Notes under the pieces: generated by a model
The model's input: only the letters and a program-made list of their open reading frames with translations
What the model was told of the DNA's origin: nothing
Database searches by the model: none
NCBI GenBank assembly: GCA_019925795.1
Contig: CM034307.1
Span: forward strand, 14,591,197 to 14,655,196
From: Dendrobium chrysotoxum
Taxonomy: Eukaryota > Streptophyta > Magnoliopsida > Asparagales > Orchidaceae
Direction of reading: 5' to 3'
DNA: 64,000 bases
Shown here: piece after piece, positions 43,101 to 55,561 of the stretch
Position numbering within the stretch: position 1 is the stretch's first letter
Layout of the letters: the number at the start of each line of letters is the position of its first letter
Translations under genes and position numbers: made by a program

Positions 43101-44528
43101 TGTGTATAGGCTAGTTATTATGTACACTATGAATTCCCTACTCCTACTCATTGGTGAATTATAGTGTGCATTGCCACTCCTCTATTTTTATCCATAGGCA
43201 AGTTATTATTGTGTACTATGAACTTCTTGATCCTATTGACATGCGAGTTGTACTGTGCATTAAAGGTTTACTACTATTGTCCATAGACATGCTAATTTGT
43301 TTGATACGTGCTCCTTGCCCACACCTATAGGTGAGTTATGTTAGTTACAACCCCCTTATATACACCTGTAGGCAAACTATTACATTTGTTGCACATTCGC
43401 TATTATCACCAAGAAGTGGACTATTGTATGCATTGAGAAACCCTTATTCATGCTCGTAGGCATTAAAAGTGTCCTTTGCAAGTTTATTGCTTTTGCATGT
43501 TGGCAAGTAGTTATCATTTAAAGTTGCTTGTTGTTGCCTATAGGCAGGTTGCTATATTCATAAGAAGTCCCTTTTTGTTACTTGTTTGTAGATTGATATT
43601 TTCATCAAAAGCCAAGTGTATTTTCATGTAGAGAGGCTATAACATTCATATTACAAATATGTTCTTCCTACCCAAAGGTGAGGAGTTAGAAGTCCAAATT
43701 CTTGTTCAAAAGCAAGATGCCAATTTCCTAAAATATTCCCCTCCTTGTGCCCTTTAATTTTATAAACTTCATTTAAAATGTAATTTTTTTCTTTTTTAAA
43801 TTAATGACTTAAGTTCAATTTGCTACAATTTCATCTAACTCATTTTTTAGGTACATTTTTAACTATATAAGTCATTTTAAATTTCTAAGTCCTATAATCA
43901 TTCGGACGAAATTTTGACAGCCTCCAAGTGTCTCTTGTGTTTAGAAAAATTCTCAAGAGAGTGGCATGGATGTGAAGCTATGATGGTGGATTCTTTGTTA
44001 GAGTAGTGGTTTCATTGCTTATTGGAGGCAGCTGCAGGTGAGAAACTTTGAGTTTTTGAGTAGGATGACAGTAAAAGTTCTTAGGCTAAGAAGAATTGGG
44101 AGCTAAGGCAATTAGAGGGAAAGAATGTAGAGTTGAGGTAGTGAGGTTAGCTTGAGGTTTTTGCACTTGTAAAAGAGGATCTCGATTTTAGGAGATTTGG
44201 TGGCTAAAGAAGCTGAGAGGAGTAGTAGCTTGTAGCTTGTAGTGAGCAGTGAGATGGGCTTTGCAGTTTTTGGGATCGGTTGTTAGTGGAAGAGAAGTAT
44301 ATGCAAGGGAGCAGAGAGCATCGACAGAGTTAGGATGGCGAATGATGGGTGTAATAAATAGGGGATTATTTTTGTGTTAAGTCTTTTTATTATTCTCCCC
44401 GGTGATTAGACTAATGGGCAGATCGTGAGCACCAAACTACAGGCAATTTGATTAGGATTTAAATATATGTTCTTTATTATTATAGAAGTTATATATATAT
44501 AAATATAATTAAATCATTTTAAACAGTT
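40141..44528. other. Gene-free sequence between the LINE and element D
   Basis: I find no gene. A phrase CAGTGGAGTCGCCA (about 40689) resembles text seen in some plant LTR repeats, but I cannot assign it. A minisatellite lies at 43010-43690. The end next to D is a short AT microsatellite (44490-44515). Confidence 0.55.
43010..43690. repeat. Degenerate minisatellite with a CTATAGGCAAG core
   Basis: Variants of CCTATAGGCAAG (TGCCTATAGGCAAGC, TCCATAGGCAAGT, CACCTATAGGTGAGT, CACCTGTAGGCAAAC and others) recur about every 50-100 bp. They are separated by similar phrases such as GTGTACTATGAA and TGATATGAGCCCC. Confidence 0.6.
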
Positions 44529-44533
44529 AAAAG
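44529..44533. repeat. Target-site duplication of element D (AAAAG)
   Basis: AAAAG precedes the left LTR and is repeated at 55562-55566 after the right LTR. Confidence 0.92.
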
Positions 44534-46506
44534 TGAAAGTACGAGATGCACCAAGAGGGGGGGTTAATTGGTATTTTAAAAATTTAACCCTACACAAGAG
44601 TTCTAATTTTTTTGTATTTTCAAAATATAATTTAACGACTAATGTGCGGAAGCAAATACAACGTTCACAACGATGAAATTAATAGTTCAATTTGAGATTT
44701 TACACCACAAGATTTAAATACTGATTTTTCACCAAGCAATTAAACGCACAAATTAAAAGCATGAAAAGTAAAGTATGGTAAAAAGGAAAAAACACACCAG
44801 AGATTTTTATAGTGGTTTGGTCACTTGACCTACGTCCACTCCCCGGAGTCCTCTACTCTGGGATTTGCACTAGTAAAAGTTGACTCTCCTTTTGCCCCCA
44901 CAGCAAGGCGGAGAAGCCTTTACAATACTCACTTTCACCTCCCTCGGTGCGGCAGAATATCAAATGCTATGTCACCCTCCTGGTGACGGCAGCAGACCTT
45001 CTCCTTTTTCTCCCTCCTGGAGATGGCAGAGTACCTTGGCGATGTTGATCTTGAAGTGACTCTTCCCTCAAGAACTTTCTTGAAGCTTCCAAAGCCACAA
45101 GAGGAGCAAAGCATGCAGCTAGCTTGGAGCCACCGTGTGATCCCCTCACACTACTTCTCCCTCACGCTCAAGCTCACCTTCACCTTCCTCTCTCAAGCCC
45201 TGGATCTCTCCAAAAACTTCTCTCTACCGAATCCCCTTCTTTTTCCTCCAAGCCTCTCACAACAAAGGATAGATCAACAACTCTCTAAAGAAAATTTTAA
45301 GTTATTTTTATATCAGGCTTCAGAAAACCCTAAAAGTTTCAACTTTTGCGATTCTGTTCGTACAGTACGATCTAGGATCGTACAGTATGATCAGTTCAAT
45401 TACAGCTCCGTCCAGTACGAGTACAGACGAACAGTTATCGAATTTTATTCATATCGTACTGTACGATATGTATATCGTACAGGACGATACTGTTGATCCG
45501 TACTGTTCGTACAGGACGAACTGTGGGACGAACCTCGGGACGAAAGAATTCTTCTCTGTTAGTCGTCCAGCACTTCATTGAATCGTACAGTATGAATATT
45601 ATTTTTCAGGATATCATCCTGTACGATAGGAATATCGTCTAGGATGAATAGTACAAAAATTCTTGGGATCGTCTGGTACGATCGCTGGGACGAAGAAAAT
45701 CATCTCTGACAATCGTCCAGCACTCCACCAGTCGTATAGTACGATCAGTTCATTTCTTGATATCGTCCTGTAGGATATGAATATCGTCCAGGACGAAGAG
45801 AACAAAAAACCTTGGTTTCGTCTGGTACGATCTCTGGGACGAATGAAATCGTCTCTGTTAGTCGTACAGTATGATATATTATCGTACAGTACGATCGACA
45901 TATAAAATAGAAACCAATGTTTATTTCCTGATTAGGGAGATAATTTTGGTAAGTTTTAATTAATCGTACAGTACGATCTGAGTCGTACAGTACGATCAGT
46001 ACAGAAAACCAAATTCAAAAACTTACCAAACTTATTCTAGCGGCTAGGGTTTCTCAATTACATATTATCGTACAGTACGATATGGATCGTACAGTATGAT
46101 AAGTTTGTAAACTTAATCATTCGAAAATTAGCCGTTAGCCTGAGTATTTTTAATTAATCGTACAGTACGATCACAAATCGTACCGTACGATTTGCTTAAA
46201 AAAAATTAATCATTTTTTAAAAAACAATTCTCCCCCTGTGTGTGTGCATGGTTGCTCCTTTCACATGCATGCTTCTGTGGCAGACTCAAGAATATAAAAA
46301 TAAAGAAATAAAAATTACAGACTCTTCAACATCCTATTCTACCCGGTTTGAGTCTCCAGCAATCTTTAACAGTGTGCATCTGACCTGAAATGTTAGTGCT
46401 CATATACAAGGATTAAGCATTTGTAATCTAAAGGAAGTCTATATGTATTCAGTAAGTATTAGTTGTCACCATCAAAATTAAGTGCTCGGGATCCTGGATT
46501 TCAACA
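44534..46506 (-). repeat. 3' LTR of element D (1973 bp)
   Basis: On the plus strand it starts TGAAAGTACGAG and ends GGATTTCAACA. It contains leader hairpins (GTCACC-CTCCT-GGTGAC at 44971-44987, TCTCC-CTCCT-GGAGA at 45009-45023), a TATA box (TATAAAA at 45312-45306) and a palindrome array (45358-46191) of ATCGTACAGTACGAT type. Apparent open frames on both strands inside it reflect these repeats. Confidence 0.95.
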
Positions 46507-46508
46507 AT

Positions 46509-46520
46509 CTCCCCCTTTTT
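46509..46520 (-). other. Main polypurine tract of D
   Basis: The minus strand reads AAAAAGGGGGAG beside the 3' LTR. A second tract (AAAAGGGGGAG) lies at 46758-46748, between ORF3 and the LTR. Confidence 0.88.
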
Positions 46521-46873
46521 GATGGTGTCAAATAATATTTTCTGATGGACAGATGTTTTGACTTCTTTAGCTCTCCCTCAGAAGAGTAGCTTATTAATTT
46601 TTAAATAGGAGGAGAAGAAAACAGTTTTTTTTTTATTATAACATAAATAAAACAACAAGATAGAAAAAACATAAATGTAGTGAGAACATAAATAACCAAT
46701 AGCATTTAATAGTAAGCAAACACATAATACAGAACACACAGAAAAGTCTCCCCCTTTTGACAACACCAAAAAGGGAAGAAAAAGAAAAACAACTACACTG
46801 ATAACAAATAGAAAATAGAAACAACTACAACCACCCGAGGTGGTGGTGGAGGGTCGGGAAACAGCTGGTGGTA

Positions 46874-47943
46874 CTAATGAAGGGAGGCGAACTGGTGATC
46901 GATCGATGTGAAGCGCTCCCTAAACCATTTCATATCCGTGTCATGCTCCTGATGTTGCTGAGCAATGCGGGCATCCAACCTAGTCTCCAGACGATCAAGT
47001 CGTCGAATAATGTCGTCGTGAGGGTAGTCGGGAGGAGCAAGGCCAGGTGGTTGGATTGGTGGTGGTGGAGGTGCGTCAGCAGGAGCAGCAGCTTCCTCGT
47101 CATCAAACTCGGGATCGACGGGAGCGCCCCCCCCCCCCCCCCCCCGATGGAACAAGATCCGAAAGGAGGCATCCGAGTAGAAGATAGGAAGGTGATCAGG
47201 AGGGAGCGAATAATGAAGCTGGTATTTTGCATCTAGGATGTATCCTATGACATGCCCTAAAGCCAGGTTCAGTTTACGACGGGCACCAGGATATCCGAAG
47301 GCAGACAAGGTATGAATGTAGTCAAACACCATTTGGGCTTCATTGAATTTCGTGCCAGACATGATCAGATAGGTGACGACAGAAAGTAGTGGGGTAATAT
47401 GGATGCGGTCTCCAGCTTTAGGTATAATGGATGTGCGTAGGACATGCTGGATAACACGGGCATTTTGATTTAAGGTTTGGACCAGGGATAGATGTTAATT
47501 GGAGGGGACACCTCTAAGGGTCATATTTACTGACGTCCAATCATACTCATGGGAGATCATGGATTGGGGACGAGGGCCGTCAGTGGACAACCCGATGTGC
47601 TCAACAAAGTCATTGACGGTGATAACGACATTCTGTTTACAAACATATGACGTGAGGTAGTGTTTTCAAGGTCGACTTGGATATTAGCAAAAAACTCAAA
47701 CAAGAGTTCAGAGTGAAACGAAAAAGCAAGAGTCAGAAGGAATTGAAGGCTAGTGGAGGCAAACAGATTCATCACCTCGAAATTTAGGGCGGCCTGATTT
47801 AGCATGTAGGATGGAGTGAACTTGGCCTCCTTGATTTTAATATACGCTTTCTCATCCGCAGCGGAGAGAAAACGATCATCGAAGCACCGAGAGGAGGAAG
47901 AGCTCCTGACGATCATTCGACCGCGCTTACTGGACCCAGACAT
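46874..47943 (-). pseudogene. ORF3 of element D, putative plant transposon protein-like
   Basis: The ATG at 47943-47941 starts MSGSSKRGRMIV. An Arg/Ser-rich leader is followed by FDDRFLSAADEKAYIK, NQAALNFEVMNLF, a hydrophobic stretch, and SELLFEFFANIQVD. A frameshift near 47660-47690 passes to a frame with NDFVEHIGLSTDGP, then TAA (47497-47495) where C has Tyr, then ARVIQHVLRTSIIPKAGDRI and a stretch to VIGYILDAKYQLHY. The tail has a Gly run from a tract of 19 C/G (about 47127-47145), an acidic/Pro-rich part (ADAPPPPPIQPPGLAPP) and a coiled coil (IIRRLDRLETRLDARIAQQ) ending at 46874. Pattern and order resemble the putative plant transposon protein family. I see no transmembrane helix of the kind expected for the env-like genes known in some Sireviruses. 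Function unknown. Confidence 0.75.
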
Positions 47944-48020
47944 TTTGGAACAAAGGATTGGAGGAATGAAGAAATTCAGAATGATGGAAGGTGAGGAGAA
48001 TTGGCAAAGAATCCCTCCCG

Positions 48021-48027
48021 TTTTATA
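48021..48027 (-). promoter_or_regulatory. TATA box of the putative ORF3 promoter in D
   Basis: The minus strand reads AATTCTATAAAACGG, 78 bp before the ORF3 ATG and about 13 bp after the last palindrome. C has AATTCTATTTAAACC at 82 bp. Transcription would start about 50 bp before the ATG. An ORF3 transcript starting here has not been shown. Confidence 0.55.
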
Positions 48028-48040
48028 GAATTTGAGGGAT

Positions 48041-48496
48041 ATCATACAATACGATTGAGTATCGTACAGTACGATATGCACAATAATGTCGTCTGGATGA
48101 CTTTTCAGAAAAGTGAGTCAAATCGTACAGTACGATAGGTATCGTACTGTACGAACGTGAGTGTAAGGCGTTCATCCCAATGAGTCGTCTGAACGACTTT
48201 TGACCAAAAGTGTTCGTACAGTACGAACAGGTGTTCGTACAGTACGATAGGCAATAATGTTCGTACCGGCCGATTTAAATTCGTCCTAATCCGTTTGACA
48301 CGTGGATCGTACAGTACGATTGGTGTGTCATACAGTATGATGGCCAATAATTAGTATCGTACGGTATGAGTGGTGAATCGTACAGTACTATATGTATAAG
48401 ACATGAAAGATCTGGACCGTAAATGGGAATGGACGGCTGAGATTGGAGTGATTTGAACCTTATCGTACAGTACGATAGGGTATCGTACAGTACGAT
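48041..48496. promoter_or_regulatory. Internal palindrome array upstream of ORF3 in D
   Basis: There are about nine dyads of ATCGTACAGTACGAT type, several paired at 19-20-bp steps (for example 48041-48075). The motif is that of the D LTRs, not the A/B one. With the TATA box this copies the layout of the LTR U3: dyads first, then the box, then the transcript. Confidence 0.8.
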
Positions 48497-48654
48497 TGTC
48501 AGAGAATATCAAAGTTTGTGAGCAACATGGGAAGAGGATCAGGAATCCAAAAATTTTTTTATTTTTTTTTGTTTTATTTTAACAAAACAAGTCATAACAA
48601 ACACAAACCCATTTTTTTTGTTTTTTTTTTGTTGTTTTTTTTTTTAATTTTACA

Positions 48655-51600
48655 TTAGGCCTGAATGTCTATGACACCTAATTTGGTTCTTAAAGTGCTA
48701 AAAGTGTCATAACCTAATGGTTTTGTAAAAATGTCAGCCAATTGATCTTCAGTAGCAACGTGGTGCAGTTCAATATCTCCTTTGGCTACATGATCTCTAA
48801 TAAAATGATGTCTAATGTCTATATGTTTGGTTCGTGAGTGTTGAATTGGATTTTTAGATATGCAAATAGCACTAGTGTTGTCACACATGATCGGAATGGT
48901 TCCTACAGGTAGTCCTAGATCTACAAGCTGTTGTTTTAACCACAAAACTTGTGCAACACAGCTACCTACCGCTATATATTCTGCTTCGGCTGTGGAAAGG
49001 GCTACAAAATTTTGTTTCCTGCTGGACCATGAAACTAATGATTGTCCAATGAATTGATAAGTGCCAGAAGTGCTTTTTCTATCTACCCTACAGCCTGCAA
49101 AGTCTGAATCTGAGTATCCTAAGATTTCAAAAGACGTGCTGTGTCTAGGATACCAAATTCCTAAGTTCGGGGTGCCTAGAAGATATCTAAGAATCCTTTT
49201 GACAGCAGTCATGTGAGATTCTTTCGAGTCAGCTTGAAAATGGGCACGGAGACACACTCTAAACATTATGTCTGGTCTACTGGCAGTCAGATAGAGAAGC
49301 GATCCAATTATTCCCCTATACCTCTTTTGATCTACAGACTTCCCACTGGGATCTTTATCCAATTGAATATTAGAGCTCATGGGTGTATTCATAGCCTTAG
49401 CATTGTCCATTTCATATTTTTTCAAAATATCATTGATGTACTTAGACTGGCTAAGAAACGTTCCACCTTCCGTTTGTTTTACACTGAATCCAAGGAAGTA
49501 ACTAAGTTCTCCCATCATGCTCATTTCAAACTCATCGCTCATTATTTTTGAAAATTCATTACATAAGCTTTTCTCCGTCGATCCGAACAATATGTCATCT
49601 ACATAAATCTGAACAATGAGTACTTCAACTCCTACCTTCTTCAAAAATAAGGTGGTGTCCACACTACCCTTTACAAAGCCTCTATCTAGTAGGAACGTAC
49701 TAAGTCTTTCATACCAGGCTCTAGGTGCTTGTTTTAACCCGTACAGTGCCTTTTTCAGTTTGAACACGTAGTTTGGAAATTGTGAGTTTTCAAACCCCGA
49801 AGGTTGCTCCACATACACATCTTCCTTGATTACTCCATTCAGGAAGGCACTCTTGACATCCATTTGATACAGCTTAAAATCCCTAAAACAAGCAAAAGCT
49901 AACAGTACCCTGATGGCTTCTAGTCTAGCTACCAGAGCAAAGGTTTCTTCAAAATCTATTCCTTCAATTTGGTTATACCCCTTCGCTACTAACCTAGCCT
50001 TGTTTCTTACTACTATTCCAGAGTCATTCATCTTATTTTTAAAGACCCACTTAGTTCCAACCACACTTTGTTCTTTAGGTCTTTTGACTAACTCCCATAC
50101 ATCATTCCTAACGAATTAGTTCAACTCTTCTTGCATTGCTAGGATCCAAAATTCATCTCCTAAGGCTTGATCTGTACTCGTGGGTTCAATCATAGATATG
50201 AATGCAGAATGACTAACCTCTTTCCTAAGTCCATGCCTAGTTTTTACCCCTTCTGATGGGTCTCCAAAGATCAGCTCTCTAGGATGACTAGAAGAAAACT
50301 GCCAATCTCTAGGCAGATGTTCCTGAGGTTCCGCTCTACTCTCTATGGAAATGGTTTCTACTCCCCGTATAACCTCAACTTCTTCTTCTTCATGATTAGG
50401 TTCAGATGTCTTATTGGATTCATTAAATACCACATGAGTGGACTCTTCTACTACTAGGGTTCTCTTATTGAATATTCTATAGGCTTTACCTACAGATGAG
50501 TAGCCTAGGAAAACCCCTTCATCAGATTTAGGATCGAACTTTCCTAAGGGTGACTTGCCATTGATTAGGATGAAGCATTTGCAACCGAAAATGTGTAAGT
50601 GGGAAAGATTAGGTGTCCTACCCTTAAGCAACTCATAGGGTGTCTTATTAAGTTTGGATCTAACATTTACCCTATTTAACACATAGCATGCGGTATTTAC
50701 TGCTTCTGCCCAAAAGTATCTAGGAAGAGTGTATTCAGCTAACATAGCCCTAGCAGCTTCAACTAAAGTTCTATTCTTTCTTTCTGCTATTCCATTTTGC
50801 TGAGGAGTTCTAGGAGCAGAGAAATTATGTTCTATTCCAACCTCATTACAAAAAGATTCAAATTTATCACTCTCAAATTCCCCACCGTGATCACTATGAA
50901 TTGTTGAAATTACACATCCTAATTTCCTTTGAATCCACGTGGAGAAAATTCTAAATTCTTCAAATGACTCACTCTTATGAGCTAGGAATTTCACCCAAGT
51001 GAACCTAGAGTAGTCATCTACTATTACAAACCCATTCAACTTCCCTCCTAGGCTGGCTGTACTAACAGGTCCGAACAGGTCCATGTGGAGAGTTTCTAGT
51101 GGCCTACTGGTGCTGATATCCTTGATTGCATGAAATAAAGATTTAACTTGTTTTCCTAACTGGCAAGCATCACAAAGATGGTCCTTAGTAAAGTCTAACT
51201 TTGGTATGCCTCTAACTAAGTCTTTCTGAGAGATGTTCCTAAGTGTTTTCATACTAGCATGGCATAGTCTCCTATGCCATAGCCAAGAGTCATCTGCTAT
51301 TGTTTTCAGACACAAAGAGTTTGAGGTTTCAATGCAGTTCAAGTCTAACATGTGAACATTGTTTATACATTTCCCTTCTAATACAAGTGAATCATTTAAG
51401 CTAATCATGCATTTATTAGACAGAAATTTTATATCAAAGCCCTTGTCACATAGTTGACTTATACTTAAAAGATTATGCTTTAAACCATCCACTAAAAGTA
51501 CATTCTCAATAATTAAATTTTTAGTGTTTCCAATGATACCTGAGCCCACCACTTTCCTGGTGGTGTTGTCTCCCAAAGTTACCTTGCCTCCTGACCTGGC

Positions 51601-51669
51601 CTCCAGTGTCACGAACTGCTTCATGTCTCCAGTCATGTGTCTCGAGCAGCCACTGTCTAGGTACCACAT
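48655..51669 (-). pseudogene. pol: Pol of Sirevirus D, one nonsense codon
   Basis: A single frame of 1005 codons in the order protease (YLDSGCSRHMTGD), integrase zinc region (WHRRLCHAS...CDAC), integrase core (MDLFGP, HSDHGGEF, QQNGIAERKNR), RT (YVDDILFGST, YVDD at 49605-49594) and RNase H (ALSTAEAEYIA, DIRHHFIRD). The one lesion is TAA at 50118-50116, in the linker before GTKWVF, where A has CAA (Gln). It is in the same frame as gag but separated from it by TGA and TAG, unlike A, where pol is in another frame. The spacer of about 145 bp after pol (48497-48654) contains T-runs and no gene. Confidence 0.92.
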
Positions 51670-51711
51670 GCTCTCACTAGGTCTTTTGTGAGAGCATCCC
51701 TACAATGTCAA

Positions 51712-53529
51712 TCACAGATTAGCTTTGGGAACCCAAGTGAGTTTGGGTTCCACCTTATGCTTATGTGAATGAAATGTATGCATGTTATGCTGTGATGAAT
51801 GCGATTTAGGTCTCCACACTAGATGTATCCTATAGTGAATTGAGCACGTGCGGGCTATGTGACCTAGCATGCCACAAGAATAACATCTAACACCTGGAAA
51901 TGGGTTCACTAGTCTACGAGGGTGGTAGTGCCTATTTCTAGGTTTGGATGATGCATGCCGTGCTGGTTTTGAATGAGATGATTCACATGGTGGAGGCTGA
52001 AAGAACTCAGCAAACGTGGGAGGTTTTTTGTTCTTCTCGAATGCATGAAGTTTTTCATTTAAAAATTTATTTTCTTGGTTAAGACTAGCATATTCGAATC
52101 TCAATGCATGCTCACTACTACTAAGTTCCCCTGATAGTTCTTCTAGTTCCTTGAATGCATTTTCTAATTCAACATGTGATGATTTCAAGGTATCGTGTGC
52201 AGTGGTTAACTCAATATGCTTCTTGTTTAATGCATCGTATTCATCAAGCAAAGACATATGATCTTTATCTAAGTCAGAAAAATTCTTTACTACACTAGCA
52301 TGCTCCTGTTGTAAAGTACTAAACTCAGTATTAAGACTAACATACTTTTTCTTCAACTTTTTATACGAGTCATGGATTTTTTCAGAAATAACAAGTAGTT
52401 CATCGTAAGACAGTTGACATACCTCATCTTGATCTGATTGATCAAGATTATCATTAGTCATAAGACACAGATTCGTTACCTCCTCCTCTGCTTCTTCCTC
52501 CGATGATTCTGAGGCAGAGTCGGCCCAAAACGCTTTCTGAGTCTTGAATTTGCCCTTCTTGAACTTTGATCTTTCCTCACCCTTCTCCTTGGTTTGATGA
52601 GTTTTGATGTTGGGGTAATCAGCTCGGAGATGACCGGGTTTCCTGCACTCAAAGCAAATTGTTTCAGATGTAACCTTAGTATGCTTTGAGTTCTTACCTT
52701 TGTTCCAATTGCTTTGATGATGGCGCTGCTTTCTTTTCAAAAAATTTTTGAACTGACGAGTCATCAAAGCTATGTCGTCATCTTCCTCCGCTGCTGAGCT
52801 GTCACTTTCAGAATTGTTTGCTTTTAAAGCCACCGCTCGCTCCTTCTTCTTTTCTCCTGCATCACTTTGTCGTTGACTCACTCCTTGCTCGTAGGCAATG
52901 AGTGACCCAAGCAAATTATCAATAGAATAAACATTGAGGTCTTTTTACTCAGTTATTGCAGTGATTTTAGCATCGTATGAGCTAGGCAAACATCGCAGTA
53001 TTTTGTTTACTTTTTCCGAGTTAAACAACTCTCTTCCTAAAGCATGCAGTGATGTTACAATCTGGGTGAATCGAGTGTACATGTCAGATATAGTTTCACT
53101 AGGTTTCATGCGGAATAGTTCGTAATCATGTAGCAGTATGTTCAACCGAGATTGTTTGACCTCACTAGTTCCTTCGTACGTGATACACAGTTTGTCCCAA
53201 ATTTGTTTACCAGTAGTACAAGTTGATACTCGCATATAGTCTTCTGATTTTAATGCGCAAAAGAAACAATTTAGACATTTAGCATTTAGTTGTGCGAATT
53301 CTCTATCCTCAATGCTCCATTCATTAAATGACAGTTCAGTTTTAATTCCATTCAACATACGAAATGGTGCAGAATAACCTTCTTGGACTAACATCCACAT
53401 GCGATAGTCTAAAGACTGTAAAAATATAGACATACGTATTTTCCAGAAATCAAATGGTATGTTGTCAAATAAAGGTGGACGAGTTATAGAATAACCCTCC
53501 GCAGTGTTACGGTTACCAAATTGAGCCAT
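51712..53529 (-). pseudogene. gag: Gag of Sirevirus D, one nonsense codon
   Basis: About 605 codons starting MAQFGNRNTAEGYSIT. The N-terminal part to ITAITE is open (53529-52945). A TAA at 52947-52945 replaces a Ser codon, and the rest is open to 51712. It has a UBN2-type domain, zinc knuckles CFECRKPGHLRADY (final Cys changed to Tyr, so probably not a working knuckle) and CYSCGMLGHIARTC, an acidic linker and a coiled coil. Full-length Gag would need readthrough or repair. Confidence 0.9.
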
Positions 53530-53570
53530 GGATCTTACGTTTCTAGGTTTTCTAAAACACTATTTTGAAA

Positions 53571-53586
53571 CCCCGCTTTAATACCA
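53571..53586 (-). other. Primer-binding site of D (initiator tRNA-Met, diverged)
   Basis: The minus strand reads TGGTATTAAAGCGGGG two bases inside the 5' LTR. It has two differences from TGGTATCAGAGC within the first 12 bases. Confidence 0.8.
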
Positions 53587-53588
53587 CT

Positions 53589-55561
53589 TGAAAGTACGAG
53601 ATGCGCCAAGAGGGCGGGTGAATTGGTATTTTAAAAATTTAACCCTACACAAGAGTTCTATTTTTTTTGTATTTTTAAAATATAATTTAACGACTAATGT
53701 GCGGAAGCAAATACAACGTTCACAACGATGAAATTGATAGTTCAATTTTAGATTTTACACCACAAGATTTAAATACTGATTTTTCACCAAGCAATTAAAC
53801 GCACAAATTAAAAGCATGAAAAGTAAAGTACGGTAAACAGGAAAAAGCACACCAGAGATTTTTATAGTGGTTCGGTCACTTGACCTACGTCCACTCCCCG
53901 GAGTCCTGTACTCCGGGATTTGCACTAGTAAAAGTTGACTCTCCTTTTGCCCCCACAGCAAGGCGGAGAAGCTTTTACAATACTTACTTTCACCTCCCTC
54001 GGTGCGGCGGAATACCAAACGCTATGTCACCCTCCTGGTGACGGCAGTGGACCTTCTCCTTTTTCTCCCTCCTGGAGATGGCAGAGTACCTTGGCGATGT
54101 TGATCTTGAAGTGACTCTTCCCTCGAGAACTTTCTTGAAGCTTCAAAAGCCACAAGAGGAGCAAAGCATGCAGCTAGCTTGGAGCCACCGTGTGATCCCC
54201 TCACACTACTTCTCCCTCACGCTCAAGCTCACCTTCACCTTCCTCTCTCAAGCCCTGGATCTCTCCAAAAACTTCTCTCTACCGAATCCCCTTCTTTTTC
54301 CTCCAAGCCTCTCACAGCAAAGGATAGATCAACAACTCTCTAAAGAAAAATTTAAGTTATTTTTATATCAGGCTTCAGAAAACCCTAAAAGTTTCAACTT
54401 TTGCGATTCTGTTCGTACAGTACGATCTAGGATCGTACAGTACGATCAGTTCAATTACAGCTCCGTCCAGTACGAGTACAGACGAACAGTTATCGAATTT
54501 TATTCATATCGTACTGTACGATATGTATATCGTACAGGACGATACTGTTGATTCGTACTGTTCATACAGGACGAACCGTGGGACAAACCTCGGGACGAAA
54601 GAATTCGTCTCTGTCAGTCGTCCAGTACTTCATTGAATCGTACAGTACGAATAGTGTTTTTCAGGATATCATCCTGTACGATACGAATATCGTCCAGAAC
54701 GAATAGTACAAAAATTCTTGGGATCGTCTGGTACGATCGCTGGGATGAAGAAAATCATCTCTGACAATCATCCAGCACTCCACCAGTCGTACAGTACGAT
54801 CAGTTCCTTTCTTGATATCGTCCTGTACGATATGAATATCATCCAGGACGAATAGAACAAAAAACCTTGGTTTCGTCTGGTACGATCTATGGGACGAATG
54901 AAATCGTCTCTGTTAGTCGTACAGTATGATATATTATCGTACAGTACGATCGACATATAAAATAGAAACCAACGTTTATTTCCTGATTAGGGAGATAATT
55001 TTGGTAAGTTTTAATTAATCGTACAGTACGTTATGAGTCGTACAGTACGATCAGTACAGAAAACTAAATTCAAAAACTTACCAAACTTATTCTGGCAGCT
55101 AGGGTTTCTCAATTACATATTATCGTACAGTATGATATGGATCGTACAGTACGATAAGTTTGTAAACTTAATCATTCAAAAATTAGCCGTTAGCTTGAGT
55201 ATTTTTAATTAATCTTACAGTACGATCACAAATCGTACAGTACGATTTGCTTAAAAAAAATTAATCATTTTTTAAAAAACAATTTTCCCCCTGTGTGTGT
55301 GCATGGTTGCTCCTTTCACATGCATGCTTCTGTGGCAGACTCAAGAAGATAAAAATAAAGAAATAAAAATTACACACTCTTCAACATCCTATTCTACCCG
55401 GTTTGAGTCTCCAGCAATCTTTAACAGTGTGCATCTGACCTGAAATGTTAGTGCTCATATACAAGGATTAAGCATTTGTAATCTAAAGGAAGTCTATATG
55501 TATTCAGTAAGTATTAGTTGTCACCATCAAAATTAAGTTCTCGGGATCCTGGATTTCAACA
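53589..55561 (-). repeat. 5' LTR of element D (1973 bp)
   Basis: Same length and layout as 44534-46506 with few differences. Leader hairpins at 54026-54042 and 54064-54078, CACC-TCCCTC-GGTG at 53991-54004, TATA box TATAAAA at 54367-54361, palindromes 54413-55246. Equal lengths and few differences suggest a recent insertion. Confidence 0.95.

Larger units (their letters stand above)
44534..55561 (-). mobile_element. Sirevirus D (Ty1/copia), complete, with ORF3
   Basis: Two LTRs of 1973 bp each, primer-binding site, gag, pol, an internal promoter-like block, ORF3 and two polypurine tracts, all on the minus strand. It is a different family from A/B: its palindromes are ATCGTACAGTACGAT and its protein sequences diverge clearly from theirs. 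It is the best-preserved element: gag and pol each have one nonsense codon and pol has no frameshift. ORF3 is more damaged. Confidence 0.95.

Noticed and set aside
46868..47236. 122-codon frame on the plus strand
   Set aside because: It is antisense to ORF3 of D, which is supported by similarity to C.
47557..48081. Start of ORF3 upstream of 47943
   Set aside because: The extra N-terminal part runs over the TATA box and has no counterpart in C; the ATG at 47943 aligns with the C start.
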